Source of the DNA: Mycoplasmopsis bovigenitalium
Lineage (GTDB): Bacteria > Bacillota_I > Bacilli_A > Mycoplasmatales > Metamycoplasmataceae
Direction: 5' to 3'
NCBI RefSeq assembly: GCF_002356075.1
Contig: NZ_AP017902.1
Location: 682,001-746,000, forward strand
DNA: 64,000 nucleotides
Position 1 is the stretch's first letter. Each line of letters opens with the position of its first letter. A program made the translations under genes and the position numbers. Below are positions 10,235 to 19,630 of this stretch, in pieces. The notes beneath the pieces were generated by a model. That model was given only the letters and a program-made list of their open reading frames with translations. It ran no database searches and was not told the DNA's origin.

Positions 10235-11221
10235 ATGAAAATGCAAGACACTGGAACTTGAAAAGACGCTGCAAATAAACTTGAACAATACGACTCAATA
10301 GTTATTTTTCATCATATTCGTCCTGATGGGGATTGCTTGGGTAGTCAATTTGGTTTAAGAGAGTTGCTTAGATTGAATTATCCAAACAAAAAAGTTTATG
10401 CAATCGGTGACAATAATGGCTTATTTTCTCACTTTTTAGATTTCGATTTTGACCCAATTCCAAGTGATGAAATACTAAAAAAATCATTAGGAGTTGTTGT
10501 TGATGCCAATCAAAAAGAAAGAATTTTTAATAGAGAAGTACTGGATAAAAACTTATTTGCAGAAACGCTAAGAATCGACCATCATCCAAATGAGGATGAT
10601 CTTGACAAATGTACTGTTTGACTTGAAGAAAATAGAATCGCTGCGGCTGAAATGGTAACTGAGTTAGCTTACCAAATGAATTGAAAAATCAATGAAAAAG
10701 CAGCAAACTTCATGTTTTTAGGCATGGTAACAGACTCAGGAAGATTTCAATATTCAGATACATCTTCAAGAACACATGAGTTAGCAGCATTTCTATATAA
10801 AAACAATTTAAACCCTGAAAAAATTTATTTAGGACTGGCCCAAACAAGCTTAGAAGACCTAAAAGTTCAGTCAACTTTAATGAATTCATTGAAAACAAAA
10901 GGCAAAGTTGCATACATTCAAGTTGATTACAAAACTACAGTTGCATTAGGCAAAAAACCTGGTGATATGGCGCGCCCTAATTTAATTGGGAATATTAAAG
11001 GATATCCATTCTGAGTATCATTTAATGAAGAAGAGGACGGGCGTATTCGTGTTGAATATCGTTCAAATGGTCCAATCGTACGTAATGTTGCAATAAAATG
11101 AGGCGGTGGCGGTCATGACCGCGCATCTGGGTCGATGCTTAGCACATTTGATGATGTTGAAAAAGTTATTGATGATTGCAATGTAGAAGTTGAACGCTGA
11201 GAAGCGGAGAATGCTAAATAA
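10235..11221 (+). CDS. DHH/DHHA1 phosphoesterase, NrnA-like, copy 2
   Basis: This 328-residue paralogue of the gene just upstream is separated from it by one base, with a GGAGGAAAAATAAT ribosome site inside the end of copy 1. All catalytic motifs are kept: HHIRPDGDCLGSQ, VVVDANQKE, DHHPNED and GGGHDRASG. It reads several TGA codons as Trp, including one in the ninth codon. The two copies share their motif blocks but differ widely between them, so the duplication is old and both are probably functional. Downstream, deoB follows after 9 nt with its own AGGAG site. The three genes form an operon for nucleotide turnover. Confidence 0.87.
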
Positions 11222-11230
11222 GGAGTAATA

Positions 11231-12421
11231 ATGGCTAAATTTAATCGTATTTTTATGATCGTTACAGATGGTTTAGGTATAGGACCTGACCGCGATCAAA
11301 CTTCATTTGGAGACAAAGGAGCAAACACAATTTTATCTGCTTCAAAAAGCTCTATGTTTTTCCTAGATAATTGAAAAAAACTTGGTATTGGTAATATAAC
11401 TACTCTTGATGGTAATTACCATGTATCAAAACCAATGGCTTATATGGCTAGAGTGCAAGAAGTTTCAAATGCTAAAGATACACTTGCAGGCCACTGAGAA
11501 ATGATGGGGATAAAAACACTAGTTCCATTCCCTACATTTACTGAAAATGGCTTTCCACAAGACTTACTAGATGAACTTTCAAAAGCTTTTGATGGCCGTA
11601 AAATTGTATGTAACAAAAGCGGTTCAGGTACTGATATAATTGACGAATACGCCCAAGAACAAAAAGAAACTGGCGCAATTATTGTTTATACTTCGATGGA
11701 CTCAGTGTTGCAAATTGCTGCTCACGAGGAATGAATAGGTTTAGAAAATTTATACCGTTATGGTAAAGCAGCAAGACAAATTTGTTCATCAAAACCAGAA
11801 TGAAATGTTGGTAGAATTATTGTTAGACCATTTATCACTAATGAAAATGGCAAATACAAAAGAACATTCAATAGACATGACTATGCAAACCAACCTCGTG
11901 AAATGATTTTAAACGATCTTCAAAAAGCCGGTGTTGAAGTTGTAGCAGTTGGTAAAATTAATGATATTTTTGTTGGTCAAGGTGTTTCAAGAGCTATTCA
12001 CTCAGATGGTGATGCTCACGCAATGGATATTACAATTGAAGAAGCTAAAAAAGAAGGTTCAAACAAATTTATTTTTACAAACTTAGTTCAATTTGACTCA
12101 CACTATGGACATAGACGTGATGTTGATGGTTATGCTTCAAATATTGCTTTATTAGACAGTAAAATTGGGGTATTAATCAATGCAATGAAAGAAGATGATT
12201 TATTAATTATGACTTCTGACCACGGTAATGACCCATTGTATCCAGGATTTAACCACACAAGAGAATTATTACCTTTAACAGTCTTCTCTAAATCATTTAA
12301 AAATCCAAAAGTTCTTAAAGATGTAGAAGGTTTAGGGACTTCTGGAAACATTGTTGCAAGAAACTGAGGTGTTGCAACAGTGGCAGAAACTGGTGATGAC
12401 ATTTTTGATCAATTAGTTTAA
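11231..12421 (+). CDS. deoB: phosphopentomutase
   Basis: DeoB interconverts ribose-1-phosphate and ribose-5-phosphate (or the deoxy forms) and so links nucleoside salvage to sugar metabolism. The 396-residue protein belongs to the alkaline-phosphatase superfamily. It has the metal site [10 protein letters not shown] (Asp13), the phosphorylated-threonine motif KDTLAGHWEMMG, GSGTDI, the middle-domain RIIVRPF, and the C-terminal metal ligands [18 protein letters not shown] and HTRE. The length is typical. Trp is encoded by TGA, for example in GHWEM. AGGAG lies 5 nt before the ATG. It is the last gene of the operon and ends at a strong hairpin. Confidence 0.95.
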
Positions 12422-12426
12422 AAGAT

Positions 12427-12452
12427 AAGCAACAACTTGTTGCTTTTTTTGT
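12427..12452 (+). terminator. intrinsic terminator after deoB
   Basis: AAGCAACAA / TTGTTGCTT stem with a one-base loop, followed by seven T. Confidence 0.88.
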
Positions 12453-12486
12453 TTTCGTTGTAAAATTGTTTGCATTAGGAGACATT

Positions 12487-13014
12487 ATGAACAAAAAAAT
12501 TTATTTAGCTGGTGGATGCTTTTGAGGAGTTGAGGCATATTTTTCAAGACTTAAAGGTGTTGTAAATGCAATAAGTGGTTATGCAAATGGTATTGATACA
12601 AATGCAACATATAAAAATTTAAAAAATACAATGCATGCTGAAACTGTTGAGGTTGAATATAACCCAAGTGTTATTAGTTTAAAAGAATTGGTGATTCACT
12701 TATTTCGTTTAATTGAACCCGATTCTTACAACAAACAAGGTAACGACATTGGCCCTCAATACAGAACAGGGGTTTATTTTAATGAAGAATCAGATTTTAA
12801 CCAAATCAATTCAATTTTCAATATATTAAGAAAAAAATATAAAAATTTTTATGTTGAACTTGAGCCACTTCGTCACTTTATTCATGCCGAAGAATATCAT
12901 CAAGACTACTTAGATAAAAACCCTAATGGTTATTGCCATGTTAATTTAAATGTTGATCTTAATTTAAGTGATGAAGAACGTGCGATTATTGAAAAATCAA
13001 TTGAAAATGATTAA
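12487..13014 (+). CDS. msrA: peptide methionine-(S)-sulfoxide reductase
   Basis: MsrA reduces methionine-S-sulfoxide in proteins and protects against oxidants. The 175-residue protein begins MNKKIYLAGGCFWGVE with the catalytic Cys11 in the GCFW motif; the Trp there is encoded by TGA. Other family blocks are GVVNAISGYANG, MHAETVEVEYNP and the C-terminal HFIHAEEYHQDYL. The substrate-pocket residues are kept. No MsrB domain is fused and none is adjacent. TTAGGAG precedes the ATG by about 6 nt. The gene lies after the deoB terminator and converges on the permease. Confidence 0.95.
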
Positions 13015-13034
13015 TCAAAATCGGTTTAAAATAT

Positions 13035-13068
13035 AAAAAACGATGCAAGTTTTTATGCATCGTTTTTT
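13035..13068. terminator. bidirectional terminator between msrA and the permease
   Basis: A 13-bp perfect stem, AAAAAACGATGCA / TGCATCGTTTTTT, with an 8-nt loop. The permease stop codon lies within it. Confidence 0.9.
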
Positions 13069-14746
13069 CTTAAATTTTGTTTAATAAAATTGGCTTTATA
13101 TTGTTCAAATGCTTCTAAAGAACCATATTTGCGTTTATTATATTTGTCAAAAATAGGTATTGGTAAAAATACTAAAAAGTGAAAAATTATTAAAACTGCG
13201 ACAAGCATTGAGCGACTTATTGCTAGTGAGATGAAAAAGTTTTGTGCTTGTTCATAAGATACATTTTTTTCAATGGCGTATTGCTTAACATCAAAAACAA
13301 AAATTAAAGCAAAGTCTAATATGGGAACTAAAATTTGTGCTAGCATAGCTAAACTAACAAAAATTATTGTCGAATACGCGAAAAATTTGAATGATTTTTT
13401 AGGGTCAGAAATAGGAACTTTTTTAGTTTTTCTATTTCTTAGTGCACCAATAATTGCCAAAGCAATAAAAACGAATGTAAAAACAGTTATTCAGTTAGCA
13501 ATTAAATCAGTAAACGAATAAAGACTCGCCATATCTATTCCGTATTTTAGGTAAAAGTCGTTAGTTGGTAGATATAATTTTGCTCCAATTATTGTAAAAA
13601 TTATGTTAGCACTCAAGCCAATAATTAGTGAGTATACAACACCGATAACTGGGCGATTTGGATTTAATTTCTTTATTGTTAATCTTCAAAATGGTAATTC
13701 ACCTTCTACTAATAAAGATTCAATGTATCTTGGCATTCACATTGAAAACCATTGATTACACCAATTACCCCAATTGCAATTGCGATGTTTATTAAACCAA
13801 AAATAATTCGTCCAGCCTTATTACCCATAATATTTTCAATAAATTGGCGCATTTGCGAAAAAGAGCCACCATTTATTGACATTGATATAGCTATCATCAA
13901 ATAAATAACTGTTATTATTATTAACCCTAATGACAACGCTAAACTAGTTTTTTTAGGATTTTTCATTTCACTTTGCATGCCAGCGGCAATATAAAATCCA
14001 TCATAAGCAAAAAATATTGCACCGATTGATAAGAAAATACCAATGAATCCGCCAAAACCACCATAATGAATTATGCTTGAACCTGTTTTTATATTGTAAT
14101 TTTTTTCAAATTCAAGAATTTTAACAGAATCTGTTCCACCTTTACCAGTTATTGCTAAAACAATCCCAATTATAATAATGAATACTAAGGGTAAAAATTT
14201 AATACATAAAACAATAATATTGTGAATATTGCCAATTTTCGAAATTAATGTAGGTATTGTTAAAAAATACAAGCCAATAAATGTTGTGATTGCCAATCAA
14301 ATTAATCAATCATTACTTGTTCCAAATGTTAAAGCCTCTTTGTTAGCTAAAGCACCAAGACCATCTTGCAGAACCATTATTGTGTATACTGGCATATAAA
14401 AAAAGGTAAGTGGCAATGTTAAATAAACCATAAAATTTTTAGAAGCTTGATGAACTCAACGCGAGTTAAAAATTCTATTTCAACCAATTAATGATAAATT
14501 ATCATTTTTAACTCCGGCCACTTCTATTATTGCCATTGCCATTGAAATTACAGAAAAAGACGCAATTATTCAGCAAATAATTGCTAAAACTAAATTACCT
14601 CTTGAATTATTTAAAACTTCTTCGGATTTAAAGAATATACCTGCCCCAATTGAGCTTCCCATAACAATAAGCATTGCAGAGAAAAAACCCATTTTCTTAT
14701 TTTTTGGTGCATTTTTGAAATTAGATTGGCTATTTTGCTCTGTCAT
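13053..14746 (-). pseudogene. APC-family amino acid permease, broken by a one-base frameshift
   Basis: This was or is a 12-helix amino acid transporter of the APC superfamily. The N-terminal signature GSSIGAGIFFKSEEV and about ten further hydrophobic helices are readable. The first frame runs from the ATG at 14746 (with AAAGGGG upstream) to a TAG at 13709. The family-typical continuation FSMWMPRYIESLLVEGELPFW is in the next frame and runs to TAA at 13053. Adding one base to the four-A run at 13745-13748 (TTTT on the coding strand) would restore one 564-residue protein. Both halves keep good coding sequence, with TGA as Trp, so the break is recent, phase-variable, bypassed by slippage or a sequencing error. 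It converges on msrA. Confidence 0.75.
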
Positions 14747-14770
14747 AATACCCCTTTATTATTAGAAAGA

Positions 14771-14776
14771 ATTATA
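14771..14776 (-). promoter_or_regulatory. -10 element of the permease gene
   Basis: Reads TATAAT on the minus strand, 25 nt before the start codon at 14746, which has its own AAAGGGG site. Confidence 0.55.
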
Positions 14777-14879
14777 ACATATTTATATTTTTAATTTGTT
14801 GCACATTATTTTACCAATTTCAGTATTTTTTAATTCATTTAGGTAAAAATAATAAAAAATTAATATTCTTATTATAGAG

Positions 14880-14885
14880 TATAAT
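14880..14885 (+). promoter_or_regulatory. -10 element and strong ribosome site of hisS
   Basis: TATAAT at 14880-14885 is followed by TTGGAGG at 14899-14905 and the ATG at 14910. Confidence 0.6.
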
Positions 14886-14909
14886 ATAAATATTGTTATT
14901 GGAGGTATT

Positions 14910-16220
14910 ATGTTCAATAAAATTAAAGGCACAAGAGACTTAAATCCAATTGAAATGAATGTTCATGAATTCATTCGAGATGTATTTTGCAAAATAGTTA
15001 AAAGTTATAATTTCAGTTTAATTGATACACCAATTATTGAACACTCGCAGCTTTATAAACGTTCAGTTGCAGGCAGTGATATTGTTAAAAAAGAAATGTA
15101 TGAATTTGTTGATAAAGGAAACCGTGAAGTTGCACTAAGACCAGAAGGAACTGCTGGTTTTGTGCGTGCATTGGTTGAAAATAAATGATATTCAACGCTA
15201 AAAACTCCTAAATTTGCGTATTTTGGTCAAATGTTTAGATATGAGCAACCACAAAAAGGGCGCCAAAGACAATTTTATCAAGCAGGTGTTGAATCTGTTT
15301 GTCCTTCAAATCCCTTTAGTGATGCTGAATTAATAGCAATGGGTTCAACCATTTTGGATATTTTAGGCATTAAATATCAACTAAGAATTAATTTTATTGG
15401 TAGTGAAAAAACAAGAGAAATATACCAAAAAGAACTTAAAAAATACCTAGAAAACTATAAAGATCAATTAAGCACAGATTCACAAAATAGATTAGACAAT
15501 AATGTTTTGCGAATTCTTGATGATAAAGTAGACTCGCAAAAAGATTTTGTTAAAAAAGCACCTAAGATTAATACTTTTTTAAGTAAGGAAGAATTAGACG
15601 AATTCAATTCATTATTGAATATATTGGACAATTGTTATATAAACTACAAAGTCGATTACTCACTTGTTAGAGGTCTTGATTATTATGATGGTACAGTATT
15701 TGAATTTGTGTCTACATCAAGTAAAAGTGGCTCTCAATCAACATTGATTGGTGGTGGTAGATATTCAAAACTTATTAGCGAACTAGGTGGCCCTCAATTA
15801 GCATCAAGTGGCTGAGGATTTGGGGTTGATAGAACTTTAGAACTTATGCTCGATGAAGAGCTTGATGTTTCAAATGATGATGTTGAAGTTGTTGATATAT
15901 TAGTTGCTTCAACAAGCGAAGAACAAAGTATTCCATTATTTGCGATGTCAAATGAACTTAGAGCTTATGGTGTGAAAATCGAGTTTTTAAAGGACGTTAC
16001 AAAAAGTAAAAAAATTTTCGATAAAGCTAAACGTCTAAATGCGAAATTTGTAATTTTTGATGATAATGTGAATGGTAATGATTTAGTGCTTGCTAAATGT
16101 CTTGAAAACAACGAAAAAATATACTTTTCGCACACTGAAGAAGGATTTATGGATTTAATGCACTTTTTAGATGCAAATGAATTACAAGCCATTGAAGATA
16201 TAGATTTAAACTTCGAATAA
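14910..16220 (+). CDS. hisS: histidine--tRNA ligase
   Basis: Class II aminoacyl-tRNA synthetase that charges tRNA-His, 436 residues. It begins KIKGTRDLNP as the family does. Motif 2 is FRYEQPQKGRQRQFYQ, the histidine-specific motif is LVRGLDYYDGTVFE, and motif 3 is GWGFGVDRTLE (Trp as TGA). A C-terminal anticodon-binding domain occupies about residues 325-430. The usual mycoplasma neighbour aspS is not next to it. It is a single-gene transcript with its own promoter and a terminator directly after the stop codon. Confidence 0.96.
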
Positions 16221-16247
16221 ATATGCTTGACTGGCATATTTTTTATT
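16221..16247 (+). terminator. intrinsic terminator after hisS
   Basis: ATATGC / GCATAT stem with a 7-nt loop, then TTTTTATT. It begins at the base after the stop codon. Confidence 0.75.
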
Positions 16248-16265
16248 CAAAAGAAAATTTTTGTA

Positions 16266-16271
16266 TATAAT
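16266..16271 (+). promoter_or_regulatory. -10 element of the structured leader before the coiled-coil lipoprotein
   Basis: TATAAT 222 nt before the lipoprotein start at 16493. No other clear -10 lies between it and that gene, so the intervening 170 nt would be transcribed. Confidence 0.55.
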
Positions 16272-16277
16272 TAAAAC

Positions 16278-16449
16278 GTTATGTTTAAAAATTATTGTCA
16301 ACGCGCAATGAAATCTTATAACATCATTAATAAGATGATGGTTATTTCATAATAACGCGCCACTATTTTTAAATATATAAAAGGTGGCGACAAAGCCTAC
16401 CAATTTTGTAATAATGGATAAAGTAGGTTTTGGAAAAATCTACTTTTTT
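16278..16449 (+). ncRNA. structured RNA with an alternative terminator (riboswitch-like leader or small RNA)
   Basis: The stretch between the promoter and the lipoprotein has no ORF but has nested complementary segments. One hairpin uses ATGAAA (16308-16313) with TTTCAT (16345-16350) and CATCAT with ATGATG inside it. A second stem is CGCCAC (16358-16363) with GTGGCG (16384-16389). GTAGGTTTT (16423-16431) can pair either with upstream AAAGCCTAC (16392-16400) or with downstream AAAAATCTAC (16434-16443). The latter pairing forms a 12-bp terminator followed by six T. Mutually exclusive pairing of this kind is the layout of an attenuator or riboswitch. I do not recognise a known class. A free small RNA ending at the terminator is the alternative. 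Confidence 0.5.
16420..16449 (+). terminator. intrinsic terminator upstream of the lipoprotein gene (16493)
   Basis: AAAGTAGGTTTT / AAAAATCTACTTT stem (one G-U pair) with a GG loop and a T run. It lies 44 nt before the coding start, so readthrough must be controlled or a second start must exist. Confidence 0.75.
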
Positions 16450-16492
16450 ACATAACTAACAATATTAACTTAAATTAACTTAAGGAGAGATG

Positions 16493-19400
16493 ATGAAAAG
16501 AAAATTATTAATACTAGCTCCCATACTCGCAACTTCAACAGTTGCGCTAGCTGCATCATGTACTAATAAAAACACCCAAACTGACAAAGAACTTGCTGAA
16601 TTAAAATTAAGAATTTCACGTTTAAACTCAGATTATGCAACAGAAAAATCAGAACTTCAAAAACAACTTGAGGCACTAAAAGCAAAACTAAGTGTAGAAA
16701 TTTCTGATAAAGATCAAAAAGACTCAACAATAGCCGATTTACAAAGACAATTAGAAGAATTGCAAAAGCAAGTAGAAGCTGCGGAAGGCAAAAAAGTTAA
16801 AAAGAATAATATATCTGCCAGAACTTTATATGGTGAATTAGTTAAATTTTTAGCAGAAGATTTCCCAAAAGCAATGCAAGATCAGAATCCTGAAGCATTC
16901 AATTCAAACAAAGATTTATTTAACAAAATATCTGAAAGTGTTAAATCATCAGCAGAAGAGTTCAAAACTACACCCGAAGACTTTAAACATCTTTTTACTT
17001 GACAAAGTGCTATATTCTATAACTTAAATAGAGCACAATTAGTAGCTAAATTCATTGATGATCCTTCAAATCCCGTAACTGTTTTAACTCCAAAAAGTGA
17101 ATTGATGGATGAATTATTCAATTGAAGAATTAAAGATCTAGATAGAATTATTCAAGAGTTGTCTTATGATTCGTATACACATGCCAATAAAGTTGAATTA
17201 ATTGCACAAGTTAAAGATGCTAAGGAGAAATACCAAAAAGCAAAAGATGAATCATCACTTTTTGCGCACCAAATTGCTAAATGATTTGAACTTGAAAGAG
17301 AAAGCAGTGATGAAACTAAAGGGCCAATTAGAGATATAGTAAACTTTGCTTCTCCTCAATACAGAGAGTTACTTCCTAAATTCAATCTTCCGGCATTTAA
17401 AATCTCTCTATTTCCTGTTTATCGTCAAATCGTAGATGATGAATTTAAAGCAGAAGTTAAAAAAGAATTGTTAGAAATTAATGCTTCATACGATAAATGA
17501 CTTAAAAATGACGGTGTTGGATATATTTATTCTATTCGTTTCAATGATTTATATCAAAGGGCAAAAGTTGTAGCCGACACTATTAGAACAATTGCGACAG
17601 ACCCAGCAAATATAAATTACTATAATGAATTTGAAACTTGAAATGATCTTAAAAAATTTGTTGATGAAGCAAAATTAACTTTGTTTGAAACATTTAGTGT
17701 TGATTACAAAAATGAGAAAGACAAAATTGATAAAATTGTTGATTCTGAGATGGATCGCAATAAAGCTGGGTCATTTGCTTCTGAATTTTACAAAAATTAT
17801 TCAAATAAAAACAATGATGAAACAAACGGTATATATGATTATTTATGAAAAGATTTTTATATTAAATACAATAAATTAATCGAAAATATTAATAAAATGC
17901 CTAAATCAACATTTACTAATTCTTATGCAAGATATGCTCAGTATTTAACGCTAAAAAAACAATTTGGATTATCAATTAATTTAATTAACTTATATGCTAA
18001 TCTTGGCGAAAATATAGATGATTCATCATTAAAAGAATTATTGAAATGAGATAATAGCGAAAAATTTGATAAGCTAATCGAAAGTGAGAAAGAAACAAAT
18101 GCCAAAGCTAAAAAGTTTATTAGTGATATTACTGAAGGTTTAATTTTCAATCCGCTTGATGAAAATGTAAATAAAGAAAAAGTAAAAACTTTATTTACTA
18201 AGGTTTTAGCATTTAAGACAAAATTAGAAAAAGAATTGAGTCCGGAAGGTGATTGAATTCAATATTTTGCAGAAAATGATGATATAAAAAATCAATTGCT
18301 GGCTAAATTTAATGAATTCTTCAAATTAGTTAATGACGCAAATAATAAAGAAACTATCGACAGTTCTGAAGTTAAAAAAATAAATGAATTAGCCAAAAAA
18401 ATATGAAATGAAATGGTTGTTGGTACCGCTTCTAATACCGATAATGAAACACAATCAATATTTGGTAAATTTAATAAAACCCTGATTAAAGAAGGATATT
18501 CTGTTCAAGCCGATGATAGTGATTACAAGGGATTTATAAGTATATTTGAAGAAATACTTACCACTTTAAATAATATACTTTCTAAATTGAGTGAAAATCA
18601 TAATGCAACAATAGAAAAATTACTTAAAAATATAGATACCGTCACAGAATATGGTAAACCATGATTTTGATTGTCTCTTCCGGATGGAGTGCGTTCTAAA
18701 TTCCAAGAAGAACTGAAACAATCATTAGCTAAGGTATCTGAAATCACCAAAAACAACCCTCATGATAATGAATCATTGAAGATTGAGATCAATAATGTTT
18801 TAGACAAAATTGGATCTGCAACTGATGGCGCCCCACAAAAGGGTTTACTAACTATCATATTTGATGATTTAAACAGTTGAGAGTCTAATATTCAAAATAT
18901 TGAAAATAGAAAAAAAAGAGCAATAAAAACTGCTAAATACATACCAGGTCAAGAGGTTTTTGTTTTACTAAGATACTGAAAAAATAATAACTTTACCAAA
19001 ACAACATCAAATTTACCTGATAAAAATACTCACCCGGATAAAGTTTTATCATTATTCTTAAATAAATTATTTAATGATTTTTCAAATAATTCTAAATACA
19101 AATTAATAACATCAATAAAAGGGGATGAAGACTATTTTGATACTGAATATTTTAACAAAGACCCTAGAACACCATTGATTGTGTATAATGAATTCAAAGA
19201 TCTTGAGACAAAATACGCAGAAGACCTACTTAAATTTATAAATTCTGATTCTCAAGATAAATTGTCTGCTAAAAAATCTTTAGTTGAGTCAAGAGAAAAA
19301 TACTACAACTATATAAATTCATTTAAGGAGAAAAAAATATTTCCTGATACTTGAGTTAGATTTAGTGGGGATAAATATAACAATTCAAATGAGCAAGATG

Positions 19401-19501
19401 AACGTTTTGTCTCATCTACCCTTCTAGGTCTTGCAGCAGACGCTTATGCTCTATCTGACATGATAGATAATTTTGCAAACAAAAAATTCAACGAAGAATA
19501 A
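16493..19501 (+). CDS. large coiled-coil surface lipoprotein, function unknown
   Basis: A 1002-residue lipoprotein that I do not recognise. The signal peptide MKRKLLILAPILATSTVALAAS ends at a lipobox cysteine (LAASC), so it is anchored outside the cell by lipid. Residues about 28-95 are a strongly charged coiled coil (repeats of KEL, EELQKQ). The rest is rich in Lys, Glu and Asn with no motif I can name. There are no cysteines apart from the lipobox. Trp is mostly TGA. Of two adjacent ATGs (16490, 16493), the second has proper spacing to AAGGAG. It is transcribed alone, behind the structured leader at 16278, and ends at two hairpins. It is probably a species-specific surface antigen or adhesin. 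Confidence 0.8.
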
Positions 19502-19504
19502 TAC

Positions 19505-19543
19505 ATGTTTGTCAAACATTGATAGTGCATTTGCACTATTTTT
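19505..19543 (+). terminator. two hairpins ending the lipoprotein transcript
   Basis: A palindrome ATGTTTG-T-CAAACAT (19505-19519) is followed by ATAGTGC / GCACTAT (19522-19539) and five T. The second is the terminator proper. Confidence 0.8.
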
Positions 19544-19630
19544 GTTCAATACGTGTATATTAATATTAAATTTAAGTATTTAGAGTAAAATATACATATT
19601 AATTTATATATTCAATATAAAGAGGTTTAT

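Noticed and set aside
10710-10913. Minus-strand ORF opposite the second DHH gene
   Set aside because: It lies wholly inside a well-supported gene, and has no ribosome site and no recognisable domain.
16378-16400. AAAGGTGGCGAC looked like a T-box core (AGGGTGGNACCGCG) before the lipoprotein
   Set aside because: It matches only in part, no stem I with a specifier codon is visible, and the downstream gene is not an amino-acid gene. It is kept only as an unclassified leader.
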